Shown here: piece after piece, positions 34,218 through 42,955 of the stretch
How positions within the stretch are numbered: the first letter of the stretch is position 1
How the letters are laid out: the number at the start of each line of letters is the position of its first letter
NCBI GenBank assembly: GCA_902465435.1
Contig: CABQNH010000001.1
Location: forward strand, 49,898-113,897
Source: an uncultured Eubacteriales bacterium
GTDB lineage: Bacteria; Bacillota; Clostridia; Oscillospirales; Oscillospiraceae
DNA length: 64,000 nucleotides
Direction of reading: 5' to 3'
The notes under the pieces: generated by a model
The model's database searches: none
Seen by the model: the letters and a program-made list of their open reading frames with translations, nothing else
Told to the model about the DNA's origin: nothing
Made by a program: the position numbers and the translations under genes

Positions 34218-34252
34218 CGCCGCGCCGCAAAAGCAGCGCGGTGAGCTTTTTC
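34218..34252 (+). terminator. Terminator of the ABC exporter operon
   Basis: Stem around CGCCGCGCCGC / GCAGCGCGGTG with AAAA loop, followed by AGCTTTTTC. Confidence 0.8.
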
Positions 34253-34338
34253 TTTCTGTTTTGTTTTATTCAGTCCGTTTTATCGGACACGTTTCCTGTT
34301 AGAATGCAGTCGTAAAACAAAAACAGGAGGAAAAAATC

Positions 34339-34566
34339 ATGAAAACAACCGTTAACGCTTCCCGTCATACCGCCAACGTCGCTTTTCGTGCAGCCGCGCC
34401 CGCCGTCTCCCCCTCCGCCGATGGCGTCGCCGCTGGAAAGCCCTTTCCGCTCGGCAGGGCGCTGCTGATACTGTCCGTTCTTCTGCTTGTCGGCGGAATT
34501 GCACCGCAGCTTCTTGCCGTGTCCGGCTTTGCCGGACTGGTCCTTCTGATCAGCCAGCTCCCTTAA
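34339..34566 (+). CDS. Small single-helix-pair membrane protein, unknown
   Basis: 75 residues. ATG 34339 has a strong ribosome site (AGGAGG, nine bases upstream). An Ala/Ser/Pro-rich N-terminal half (about 1-38) precedes a hydrophobic half ALLILSVLLLVGGIAPQLLAV...GLVLLISQLP, likely one or two membrane helices. No family recognised. It stands alone between two terminators; support is the ribosome site and composition only. Confidence 0.55.
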   Translation: MKTTVNASRHTANVAFRAAAPAVSPSADGVAAGKPFPLGRALLILSVLLLVGGIAPQLLAVSGFAGLVLLISQLP

Positions 34567-34751
34567 CGCAGCCCGGAAACGGCGAAGGAGAATTCCTGCC
34601 CCTCCCCACCGCTCTGTCCCGCATGGCCCGAAGGCCACACAGTCGCCGGGCAGAAAATGGGTCTTGCATTTTGTCGTATTTTGCGCTACAATAGTTACAA
34701 ATTGTAACCGTTCAGATGCTATGCGGCCTGCGCGGTGAAAGGAGCTTCCGC

Positions 34752-36233
34752 ATGAAAAAACGCATACTTTCTCTTTTCCTTGCCGTCTGCCTGCTGCTTT
34801 CCGCAGTGCCGGTCGCGCATGCCGTGCAGCCTCCGGAAACACCGGAGGATCCGCTTGAAAGCCCCTTTACGGATATTTCCGGTCACTGGGGCGAACGCTT
34901 TATTCTGCAGGCCGTCTCTCAGGGCTTGTTTGCCGGAACGAGCAGCACCACCTTCTCCCCCAATGTGCCGATGACGCGCGGTATGTTTGTGACCGTCCTC
35001 GGCCGGGTCGCCGGGATTGATCCCGACGAGTGGCGGGACGACACGGTCGAGCTGCTGTTTCAGGATGTGGACGCCGATGCCTACTACGCCCCCTTTGTCT
35101 ATTGGGCTGTGCGCAACGGTGTGACCAGCGGCACCGGCGAGGGTACGTTCTCTCCCGATATGCAGATCACACGCGAGCAAATGACACTCTTCGCACTCCG
35201 GATCGCCTCCGTCACCAACTGTGAGCTGACCTCCGTCTATGAGGACGGCGAGGAGCCGGTCACAGAAATTGCGGACGAAGCGGAGATCTCCAGCTGGGCG
35301 CACGACGCCGTCTTTTCGCTGCTGGAGGCCGGAATCCTGCGCGGCAGTCTGGATCTCGACGGTGCGGCTGTCTTTCGTCCAAAGGCATCCGCCAGCCGGG
35401 CGGAGGGCGCGACCTTCTTCTGCCGTGTTCTGCAATCCTTACAGCCGCTGGACACGCCGGTCATTGCACCGACCGGTATCACGCTGCAGCCGCAGAATGC
35501 AAGTCTGCAGCTCGGCGAAGCCATGCCGCTTGCCGCGCAGATTCAGCCGCAGAACGCCACCAACCAAACCGTCACCTGGGTGTCCTCCGCGCCGGACGTA
35601 GTCCGCATCGACCAAAACGGTGTCGCAACGCGTCTAAAAAACGGCACCGTCACCGTTACGGCCTACACCTGCAACGGCTTTGCAGCAAGCTGTACCTTCC
35701 AGGATGACTCCGTCGCACCGGCCGACGAGAGCTACGCGGAAAAGTGCATCCGCATCTTCGGTCAGGTCGTGGACGATCCCCGGCTCTATTACTCCAGCGG
35801 CGCAGAAGCGGAAGCACATATGGTCACACTCTCCATTCTGGTCTGGGACTTCAATTCCGCCGGGGAAAAGGTCACCAAGACCATGCGCCTGACCGTACAT
35901 GAAAACATTGCCGCAACCGTCGCCGCGATTTTTGACGAAATTTACAACGGCGATGAAAAATTCCCGATCCATTCCATCGGCGGCTATCGCAACGCGGGCA
36001 AGTCCGAGCATACCCCGGGACTTGCCATCGACATCAACCCGAATGAAAACTACTATTGCTCGCCGACCGGCGCCGCCATCACGGGAAGCTTCTGGGATCC
36101 CGAGCGGAGTCCGTACTCCATTCCGTTGGACGGCGACGTCGCACGCGCCTTCCAGCGCCACGGCTTCAAGCGCGGCATCTACTGGCAAAGCGGATACAAG
36201 GATTATATGCACTTCAGCTATTTCGGCACCTGA
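34752..36233 (+). CDS. Surface protein: SLH domains, Ig-like domain, M15 peptidase
   Basis: 493 residues. Signal peptide ending AHA; three SLH repeats (FTDISGHWGERFILQAVSQGLF at about 39; FQDVDADAYYAPFVYWAVRNGVTSG; EISSWAHDAVFSLLEAGILRG) that bind pyruvylated wall polymer; a BIG2-like Ig domain (about 235-320); and a C-terminal M15 D-alanyl-D-alanine carboxypeptidase with SEHTPGLAIDI and DYMHFSY supplying the zinc His-Asp-His. It likely trims or cuts wall peptides while tethered to the cell wall. ATG 34752 starts the signal peptide. Confidence 0.92.
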   Translation: MKKRILSLFLAVCLLLSAVPVAHAVQPPETPEDPLESPFTDISGHWGERFILQAVSQGLFAGTSSTTFSPNVPMTRGMFVTVLGRVAGIDPDEWRDDTVELLFQDVDADAYYAPFVYWAVRNGVTSGTGEGTFSPDMQITREQMTLFALRIASVTNCELTSVYEDGEEPVTEIADEAEISSWAHDAVFSLLEAGILRGSLDLDGAAVFRPKASASRAEGATFFCRVLQSLQPLDTPVIAPTGITLQPQNASLQLGEAMPLAAQIQPQNATNQTVTWVSSAPDVVRIDQNGVATRLKNGTVTVTAYTCNGFAASCTFQDDSVAPADESYAEKCIRIFGQVVDDPRLYYSSGAEAEAHMVTLSILVWDFNSAGEKVTKTMRLTVHENIAATVAAIFDEIYNGDEKFPIHSIGGYRNAGKSEHTPGLAIDINPNENYYCSPTGAAITGSFWDPERSPYSIPLDGDVARAFQRHGFKRGIYWQSGYKDYMHFSYFGT

Positions 36234-36268
36234 CGCAGGAAACCGGCTCTGCCGACTTCCGTAGATTC

Positions 36269-36314
36269 AATCAGGAGAACTCGCGAGGATAACGCGGGTT
36301 CTCCTGATTTTTTC
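36269..36314 (+). terminator. Terminator after the surface peptidase gene
   Basis: Stem of about 16 bases (36269-36285 with 36293-36309) followed by TTTTTTC. Confidence 0.92.
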
Positions 36315-36531
36315 TGCCGCTCAAAAAATTTTTCTTCCCTCCCTTCGTCTTTTCTTCCGTCTTATGGGCACATAGTTTTTCATTCAAAATGCATTTATAT
36401 AGGCAAAGTGCCCATTCATTTTTTCCATTCCGCTTGTTATGTCAAATTACGCTCAGTTCTTTCATGCAGAATCACGAAATTGTTTTGATTTCTTCCCATT
36501 CTCCCCGGAATTTCTGGCTTTCTGCGCACTC

Positions 36532-36561
36532 TTGACAAGAAAAAATCGTCTATGTTATACT
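36532..36561 (+). promoter_or_regulatory. Promoter of the PucR-type gene
   Basis: TTGACA (36532-36537) with TTATAC/TATACT at 36555-36561 (17-18 base spacer). The -10 box lies inside the palindrome at 36545-36574. Confidence 0.8.
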
Positions 36562-36574
36562 CAACACAGACGAT
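36545..36574 (+). promoter_or_regulatory. 30-bp palindromic operator over the -10 box
   Basis: Arms ATCGTCTATGTT and AACACAGACGAT around ATACTC; 11 of 12 positions pair. Its position over the -10 box predicts repression, most simply autoregulation by the PucR-type product. Confidence 0.7.
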
Positions 36575-36613
36575 AATTCACCTATCATTTTCTCAATTCA
36601 TGAGGTTTCTTCT

Positions 36614-38215
36614 ATGTTTTTAAGCCTTTCCATGCTGCATTCCGCACTCGGTATGCAAAACGCACACATTATATCCACAGGCGACGGCGAGACGCAGCCG
36701 CGTCTGCGCGCGGCCGCACTCTGGGATGCGGAAGCGCCGGTCCAGGAAAGTCTTTGCTATGTGCTTCCTTCTGCGCGTCTTGACGATTCCTTTTTCTGTC
36801 CGGTCGGAAGCACGCTCGTCGTAGTCGGCGCAGCAGATCCGGCGCGTCTGCGCAGCCTTGGCGTCCACGCACTGCTGATCCCCGCCTCCGAAGCCAGCTT
36901 CGACCACTGCTTTAATCGGATCTCCGAGGTTTTCCGGGACTATCAGGATTGGGCTTCGCAGCTGAACGAAGCGCTGGCGGAATCCGCGTCGCTGCAGACG
37001 CTCGTCTCGATCGGCGAACGGTTCTTCGGCGTGCCGATTCTGGTTTTTGACCGCACCTATCGCCTGCTGAACCGCTGCGATGCCGATTTGGGCATCGACT
37101 GGATCTACCACCGGCTGACGCGGGAAAAAATGCTTCCCGACGCCATGGTCGAGCAAATTCGCGCGGCGGCCGGACAGGAGCTGGGCGGCAACCGCCGACG
37201 CTTTTTCTCGCTTTCCTTCCCGCAGCTTCCCTATGATACGCAGCTTGTCCATGTCTCGCAGGGCAGCACCGTCTTTACGATCGCCGTGCCGCTTTGCACC
37301 GCGCCGCGCAGCACATTTTCCGAATACACGCTGTCCCATTTTTCCGACTGCATCGGCAGCGTTCTGTGCAAGAGCGGCTTTCACTACGGCCACAGCCAAC
37401 GCTTCGGAAGGCTGGTGGAAAAGCTTCTTTCCAACGAGCAGGTCGAGCAGGCCATCATCGATCAGGCGCTTCTTTCCATGGACTGGCTCAATACCGACCA
37501 CTATGTTTGCGCCGTGTTCGAGCCGAACTGCTGGGATCAGGTCAGCGTAGTCGGACGCAGCATCTGCCTGAGTCTGGAGAACACCTTCCCCGGCTGCTTT
37601 GCCGCGCTGCATGACGGCCGAATCCTTGCGCTGCTGAACCTTGGCCGGATGCGGCTTTCGCGCGGCGCCGTACTGCGGCGACTCGGGCTTTTCCTATGGG
37701 ATCGCCTGCTGCACATCGGCGTCAGCTATACCTTCTTCGATTTCAGCACCGTTGTCGCCTATTATCGGCAGGCGCTTGCCGCTCTGGAAATGGGACATAT
37801 CTACGCGCCGGAGGTTCGCTGCTATGCGTTCGGCGACTATGCGCTGGCCTACTTTATGCACTACGGAACCAGTCAAATCAACGGCCGTCACCTCTGCCAC
37901 CCGGATCTGGTGCAGCTTTACCTCTACGACTCGCAAAACGGGACGGAGCTGCTGCCGACCCTGCGGGAGTATCTGACGAGCGGGCTGAACATTACCATGA
38001 CCGCCGCCCGGCTGCAGATTCATCGCAACACGCTTTACCAGCGCTTAGATAAAATCAGCAAGACCATTTCGGCCGATCTCAACGACCCGGACACGCGCCT
38101 TTATATGCTTCTGTCCTACTCCTTTGTGGAGCTGCTGCATCTGCAGCCTGTCACGGCGGTCGCGCCGGAGTTAAAAAAGAATTCACGTCCGCGAAGAAAT
38201 CAATCCGTCACTTAA
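36614..38215 (+). CDS. PucR-type transcriptional regulator
   Basis: 533 residues. An N-terminal sensing half without clear family match, a central GGDEF-like/CdaR-type segment (about 270-420), and a C-terminal PucR HTH: LPTLREYLTSGLNITMTAARLQIHRNTLYQRLDKISKTI, typical of the family. It is 23 bases before the methyltransferase gene, in the same direction, so it is probably both its neighbour and controller; the inducer may be the methylated substrate. A palindrome covers its promoter. Confidence 0.88.
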   Translation: MFLSLSMLHSALGMQNAHIISTGDGETQPRLRAAALWDAEAPVQESLCYVLPSARLDDSFFCPVGSTLVVVGAADPARLRSLGVHALLIPASEASFDHCFNRISEVFRDYQDWASQLNEALAESASLQTLVSIGERFFGVPILVFDRTYRLLNRCDADLGIDWIYHRLTREKMLPDAMVEQIRAAAGQELGGNRRRFFSLSFPQLPYDTQLVHVSQGSTVFTIAVPLCTAPRSTFSEYTLSHFSDCIGSVLCKSGFHYGHSQRFGRLVEKLLSNEQVEQAIIDQALLSMDWLNTDHYVCAVFEPNCWDQVSVVGRSICLSLENTFPGCFAALHDGRILALLNLGRMRLSRGAVLRRLGLFLWDRLLHIGVSYTFFDFSTVVAYYRQALAALEMGHIYAPEVRCYAFGDYALAYFMHYGTSQINGRHLCHPDLVQLYLYDSQNGTELLPTLREYLTSGLNITMTAARLQIHRNTLYQRLDKISKTISADLNDPDTRLYMLLSYSFVELLHLQPVTAVAPELKKNSRPRRNQSVT

Positions 38216-38238
38216 ATTCTATACAAGGGGGAAACTGT

Positions 38239-39243
38239 ATGCTCACCAAGCGCCAAAACCTATTGGAAACGATCCGCGGGGGAACGCCGGATCGCTTTGT
38301 CAACCAGTATGAGCCGTTTCACATCATCGTTGGCTCGCCGTTTTCCATGCACAATCCAAATCCGAAATACGGTGAAGAGAACGTCGTCAACGCCTGGGGC
38401 GAGACCAAGTCCTGGCCGATCGGCACGCCGGGTCCCTTCCCGGTGCATACGCCGGATAAGATCGTAATCAAGAATATGGAAAACTGGCGGGATTACGTCA
38501 AGGTGCCGCAGACCGTCTATGACGCAAAGGAATGGGAGCCATTTATTGCCGAGGCCGCAAAGGTCGACCGCAGCGAGCAGTACGTCACGGCGTTTGTCGC
38601 GCCCGGCGTTTTTGAAATGTGCCACCACCTGATGGGCATGGAGGACTGTCTGGTTTCCTTCTATGAATACCCGGATGAAATGCACGAGCTTATCGACTGC
38701 CTGACGCAGTTTGAGCTGGAGCTTGCCGCGGAAACCTGCAAGTATCTCAAGCCGGACGCGCTGTTCCATCACGACGATTTCGGCAGCCAGATCTCCACCT
38801 TCCTCTCGCCCGAGATGTTCCGCGAGTTCATTAAGCCCGCCTATGAAAAAATTTACGGCTATTATAAGGCGCATGGCGTCGAGCTTATCATCCATCATTC
38901 CGATTCCTTTGCCGCAACGCTCGTGCAGGACATGATCGACGTCGGCATCGATATCTGGCAGGGCGTCATGACCACAAACAACGTGCCGGAGCTGATTCAA
39001 AAACACGGCGGTAAGATTTCCTTTATGGGCGATATCGACAGCGCCAAGGTCGATTATGAGGGCTGGACGCCCGAGGTCGTACAGCGCGAGGTGGAACGCG
39101 CCTGCAAAGAGTGCGGCAAGCTTTACTTTATTCCGAACGGCTCACAGGGACTTCCCATGAGCACCTTCCCCGGCGTCTATGAAGCGATCAGCGACGCCAT
39201 CGACCGCTGCAGTCGGGAGCTTTTCCCGGCGCAGCAGGCATAA
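38239..39243 (+). CDS. URO-D-family methyltransferase (corrinoid system, MtvB/MtaA-like)
   Basis: 334 residues of the uroporphyrinogen-decarboxylase fold used by MtaA/MtbA and by O-demethylase methyltransferase I proteins. Motifs: FHHDDFGSQIS (about 175), IIHHSDSFAATLVQDMIDVGIDIWQG with putative zinc ligand His, and NGSQGLPMSTFPGVYEAI. In this cluster it probably moves a methyl group from a substrate (perhaps an aryl methyl ether) to the corrinoid protein. It is not heme-synthetic UroD: length, context and motif spacing differ. Confidence 0.87.
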   Translation: MLTKRQNLLETIRGGTPDRFVNQYEPFHIIVGSPFSMHNPNPKYGEENVVNAWGETKSWPIGTPGPFPVHTPDKIVIKNMENWRDYVKVPQTVYDAKEWEPFIAEAAKVDRSEQYVTAFVAPGVFEMCHHLMGMEDCLVSFYEYPDEMHELIDCLTQFELELAAETCKYLKPDALFHHDDFGSQISTFLSPEMFREFIKPAYEKIYGYYKAHGVELIIHHSDSFAATLVQDMIDVGIDIWQGVMTTNNVPELIQKHGGKISFMGDIDSAKVDYEGWTPEVVQREVERACKECGKLYFIPNGSQGLPMSTFPGVYEAISDAIDRCSRELFPAQQA

Positions 39244-39256
39244 GGAGGCGGTATTC

Positions 39257-40069
39257 ATGATACTCATCGGTGAAAAAATCAGCGGTTCCATTCCGGTCGT
39301 TGCGGACGCCATTGCCCGCCGCGACGCAGAATTCATTCGGCAGCGCGCCATTGCGCAGGAGCAGGGCGGCGCGACCTTCATCGACTGCTGCGCTTCCGTC
39401 CCGGAGACGGAGGAGGTAGAAACGCTCCACTGGATGATCGACTGCATCCAGTCCGCAACCGATCTGCCCATCTCCGTGGACAGTCCCAGCACAACGGTTC
39501 TCTCCCAGGCCTTCCGCTTCTGCAAGCGCCCCGGCCTGTTTAACTCCGTCTCCGGCGAGGGCAATAAGCTTGATACGATTTTCCCGCTGATGGCGGAGCA
39601 TCCCGGCTGGGAGGTCATTGCGCTTTTGAGCGACGACACCGGCATCCCGAAGAATGCCGCAGACCGTCTGCGCGTATTTGACAAGATCATGGCCAAGGCA
39701 AAGGAATACGGCATTGCGCCAAACCGAATTCACATTGATCCGCTCGTGGAGATGCTCTGCACCTCCGAAAACGGCATTGAGACAAACATTGAGGTTATCT
39801 CGTCCGTGCGAAAGGCCTACCCGACCATTCACATCACCGCTGCCGTCAGCAACATCTCGTTCAACCTGCCGGTGCGCAAGATGATCAATCTCGGCTTCAC
39901 GGTGCTTGCCATGAACGCCGGTCTTGACAGTGCAATTCTTGATCCCACGAATCGGGATATGGTGGGACTGATCTATGCGACCGAAGCGCTTCTCGGGCAG
40001 GACGACTACTGCATGGAGTACATCGGCGCTTACCGCGAAGGCAAATTCGGCCCGGTTAAGGGGAAATAA
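39257..40069 (+). CDS. Methyltetrahydrofolate:corrinoid methyltransferase
   Basis: 270 residues, pterin-binding TIM barrel as in AcsE/MetH/MtvA. Motifs: GEKISGSIP near the start, DCCASVPETEEVETLHWMI, ISVDSPSTTVL, and NRIHIDPLVEML. Transfers methyl between corrinoid protein and tetrahydrofolate. ATG 39257 follows TAAGGAGG; the upstream in-frame extension lies within the previous gene and is rejected. Confidence 0.92.
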   Translation: MILIGEKISGSIPVVADAIARRDAEFIRQRAIAQEQGGATFIDCCASVPETEEVETLHWMIDCIQSATDLPISVDSPSTTVLSQAFRFCKRPGLFNSVSGEGNKLDTIFPLMAEHPGWEVIALLSDDTGIPKNAADRLRVFDKIMAKAKEYGIAPNRIHIDPLVEMLCTSENGIETNIEVISSVRKAYPTIHITAAVSNISFNLPVRKMINLGFTVLAMNAGLDSAILDPTNRDMVGLIYATEALLGQDDYCMEYIGAYREGKFGPVKGK

Positions 40070-40132
40070 CCGCGCCGTTTCGGCAAAAACGCAAACAATG
40101 GGGAATGACCTACGAACAGGGGGATTTTTACA

Positions 40133-40783
40133 ATGTCACAACAGATTCAGGATTTATTCACCGCCGTGGAAAACGGCAAGTCCAAGCTTGTGCCCGGCCT
40201 TGTGCAGGCCTGCCTGGACGCGGGCGAAGCGCCGCTCGATATTTTAAGCCACGGCATGATCGACGCAATGGCCGTCGTCGGCGACAAATTCAAGCGCAAT
40301 GAAATTTTCGTTCCGGAAATGCTGGTCGCGGCGCGCGCCATGAAGAAAGGCGTCGAGGTGCTCAAGCCTTACCTCAGCAGCGAGAACGACGGCAAAATCG
40401 GAAAAATGGTCATGGGTACGGTCTATGGCGACCTGCACGACATCGGCAAGAACCTCGTCATTATGATGATCGAATCCACCGGCTATGAGGTCGTCGATCT
40501 CGGCATTGACGTGCCGGTTGCCAAATTCGTCGAGGCCGCGTCGGATCCCGAGGTCACGGTGGTCGGCGTTTCCGCGCTGCTCACCACAACGATGCCCGCT
40601 ATGCGCGAGGTCGTCGCCGCGCTGAACCAAAGCCCGCGCCGCAAGGACTTCAAGATCATGGTCGGCGGCGCGCCCATCACGCAGGAATTCTGCGACGAGA
40701 TCGGCGCCGATGTGTATACGACGGACGCCGCCTCCGCCGGTCAGGCCGCAAAGGCGCTGGCGCTGGCACGTCAGGCGGGCTGA
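40133..40783 (+). CDS. Corrinoid (B12-binding) methyl carrier protein
   Basis: 216 residues. N-terminal helical cap (about 1-90) and Rossmann B12 domain with GTVYGDLHDIGKNLV (the DxHxxG cobalt-ligand motif), GVSALLTTTMPAM and GGAPIT. Carries the methyl group between the two methyltransferases. Length matches MtvC/MtmC-type proteins. Confidence 0.96.
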   Translation: MSQQIQDLFTAVENGKSKLVPGLVQACLDAGEAPLDILSHGMIDAMAVVGDKFKRNEIFVPEMLVAARAMKKGVEVLKPYLSSENDGKIGKMVMGTVYGDLHDIGKNLVIMMIESTGYEVVDLGIDVPVAKFVEAASDPEVTVVGVSALLTTTMPAMREVVAALNQSPRRKDFKIMVGGAPITQEFCDEIGADVYTTDAASAGQAAKALALARQAG

Positions 40784-40798
40784 GCCGCCGAAGTCCCC

Positions 40799-42274
40799 AT
40801 GGGCAACGTTTGGCTCACAATCGAAGAAACCGGCACGCGCTTTTGCGTGCCGGTTGGCGTATCTCTGAAGCAGGCACTTGAGAAAGCCGGTCTGGCCATA
40901 GATGCGCCATGCGGCGGCAACGGACTTTGCGGGAAATGCCGCGTACTCGTAAATGGCAGGCCGCAGTTGGCCTGCCGCACGATCCTTACGCAGGACGCGC
41001 TGATTTCGCTTCCGCCGCGGCGCGAGACCCAAATCCTGAACGTCGGCCGGACGCTGCCGCTTTGGACGGACGGCCGCAGCGGCGCGCTGGCCTTTGACCT
41101 TGGAACCACCACGATCGCAGCCTGTCTTCTGGACGGGCAGACCGGCCGGGTGCTGGCGCGTGCCGGTCTTTTGAATCCACAGACTGCATACGGCGCGGAC
41201 GTGATCTCCCGCCTGCAATTTGCGCAGGAGTACGGTGCAGTGCCGCTTTGCGACGCTGCCTGGGATGCCCTGCGGGCACTGACGGCGGAGGTGACCCGCC
41301 TTGCCGGATTCCCGGCTGAATGCATCGACACGGTCTGTCTCGTCGGCAACCCTGCCATGCATCATTTGCTATTGGGTTATCCCATCACACCGCTTCTGAC
41401 GCCGCCGTATATGCCCGCTCAGCGGCAGGCCGTCATACGCACCGGTATTGCGCAGCTCCCCGTGCACCCGGACGCCGAGCTGCGCGTGCTTCCGAACATA
41501 GCGGGCTTTGTCGGCGCAGACACCGTGGCCTGTCTTCTGGCCGCAGACCTTGATGCCTGCCATGCGCCGACGCTGCTTTTGGACATCGGCACAAACGGAG
41601 AAATGGTGCTATGCTGCGGCGCGCGGCGCGTCGCCTGCTCCACGGCGGCCGGTCCCGCCTTTGAGGGTGCGCGGATCTCCTGCGGAATGCGCGGCACAGC
41701 GGGCGCGATCGACCGCGTCTGGCTGGAGCAGGGGAAGCTCCGATTCCATACGATCGGGGAGACGCCGCCCGTGGGTCTGTGCGGCTCCGGCCTTCTCGAC
41801 CTTGCGGCAGCGCTTTTGGATGCCGGTATTCTGGAGCAGTCCGGTCGGCTTACCTGCGGCGATGCCTTTCCGATTCCCGGAACATCGTTCTCGCTGACGC
41901 AGAAGGATGTGCGGGAGCTGCAGCTTGCCAAGGCCGCCATCCGGGCGGGCGTCACGCTTCTTTGTGCGCACATGGGCATTGCACCCGGCCAAATCGAACG
42001 GGTCGAGCTGGCCGGCGCATTTGGGAATTACCTCGATCCCGTTTCCGCCTGCCGAATCGGCCTGCTTCCGCCGATGCTTTTGCCGCGGATCCACGCGATT
42101 GGAAATGCGGCGGCCGTCGGCGCGGCACGCTGCGCGCTCAGCCGCGCAGAGTTTGCCCGCAGCACGAGGCTTGCCGAGGAAACGGAGTTTCTGGAGCTGG
42201 CGTCCCGTCCGGATTTTCAGGACTGCTATGTGGACGCACTGCAGTTCGGGGAGGAGGATGCGAAATGGCCGTAG
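40799..42274 (+). CDS. Reductive activator of corrinoid proteins (RACE family)
   Basis: 491 residues. N-terminal [2Fe-2S] ferredoxin domain with CGGNGLCGKCRV and a fourth Cys in LACR (about 38-60), then a middle and C-terminal ASKHA ATPase-like part (AFDLGTTTIAACLLDG, LLLDIGTNGEMVL, ELAGAFGNY). Uses ATP to reduce accidentally oxidised Co(II) corrinoid to active Co(I). Overlaps the DUF2284 gene by ten bases. Confidence 0.94.
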   Translation: MGNVWLTIEETGTRFCVPVGVSLKQALEKAGLAIDAPCGGNGLCGKCRVLVNGRPQLACRTILTQDALISLPPRRETQILNVGRTLPLWTDGRSGALAFDLGTTTIAACLLDGQTGRVLARAGLLNPQTAYGADVISRLQFAQEYGAVPLCDAAWDALRALTAEVTRLAGFPAECIDTVCLVGNPAMHHLLLGYPITPLLTPPYMPAQRQAVIRTGIAQLPVHPDAELRVLPNIAGFVGADTVACLLAADLDACHAPTLLLDIGTNGEMVLCCGARRVACSTAAGPAFEGARISCGMRGTAGAIDRVWLEQGKLRFHTIGETPPVGLCGSGLLDLAAALLDAGILEQSGRLTCGDAFPIPGTSFSLTQKDVRELQLAKAAIRAGVTLLCAHMGIAPGQIERVELAGAFGNYLDPVSACRIGLLPPMLLPRIHAIGNAAAVGAARCALSRAEFARSTRLAEETEFLELASRPDFQDCYVDALQFGEEDAKWP

Positions 42275-42801
42275 AAGCGCTGCTCGCGCTGGCACTGGCG
42301 CACGGATTCACACAGGCCAAGTCCCTGGCGCCGCAGACCCTTCGGCTTCGGCCGGAGGTACGCGCCATGTGCCGGGAAAACGCCTGCGGTCAATACGGCC
42401 GACGCTGGAGCTGCCCTCCGGGCTGCGGAACGCTGGAGGAATGCCGCACGCGCATTGCAGGCTACCGCTGCGGAATGCTTGTGCAGACGACCGGCCCCGT
42501 AGAAGACAGCTTTGATATCGAAGCCATGCAGGCGCTGGAGCAGCGCCATAAGCGGCAGTTTCTTTCGCTGTATGAAGCGCTGCGCGCGAAATACCCCCGT
42601 CTGCTGGCACTCGGTGCCGGCTGCTGCACAAGGTGCGCGCAGTGCACCTTCCCGGACGCGCCCTGCCGCTTTCCCGCCTCCATGCTAAGTTCCATGGAGG
42701 CCTACGGAATTCTTGTAACCGAGGTTTGCCGCGAAAACGGACTTGCCTACTATTACGGGCAAAACACCATGACCTATACCGGCTGCTTTCTTCTGGCGTG
42801 A
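42265..42801 (+). CDS. DUF2284 predicted metal-binding protein
   Basis: 178 residues with many cysteines: CRENACGQYGRRWSCPPGCGTLEECR near the N-terminus and CCTRCAQCTFPDAPCRFP in the second half, the signature of DUF2284. No function is proven. Co-translation with the corrinoid activator suggests it handles metal or electrons for that system (inference). ATG 42265 follows GAGGAGG. Last gene before the terminator at 42859. Confidence 0.88.
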   Translation: MAVEALLALALAHGFTQAKSLAPQTLRLRPEVRAMCRENACGQYGRRWSCPPGCGTLEECRTRIAGYRCGMLVQTTGPVEDSFDIEAMQALEQRHKRQFLSLYEALRAKYPRLLALGAGCCTRCAQCTFPDAPCRFPASMLSSMEAYGILVTEVCRENGLAYYYGQNTMTYTGCFLLA

Positions 42802-42858
42802 GCCGAAACGGGAAGCAGCCGGCAGGCACTGCGCTCTACGCCCGTCTGCTTCCGCAAA

Positions 42859-42897
42859 GAGTCCCGCACTCGGCATAGCATACCGAGTGCGGGACTC
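42859..42897 (+). terminator. Terminator of the corrinoid cluster
   Basis: Perfect 15-base stem GAGTCCCGCACTCGG / CCGAGTGCGGGACTC between convergent genes; probably bidirectional. Confidence 0.85.
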
Positions 42898-42955
42898 CTT
42901 CTAAGCGCTGCAGTTCCATATTGCTGCATTTCAGGTGCAGATTACTTCCTATCTC

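Noticed and set aside
38239..39243. Heme-pathway uroporphyrinogen decarboxylase (hemE)
   Set aside because: No heme genes nearby; the corrinoid partners and motif pattern fit a methyltransferase of the same fold.
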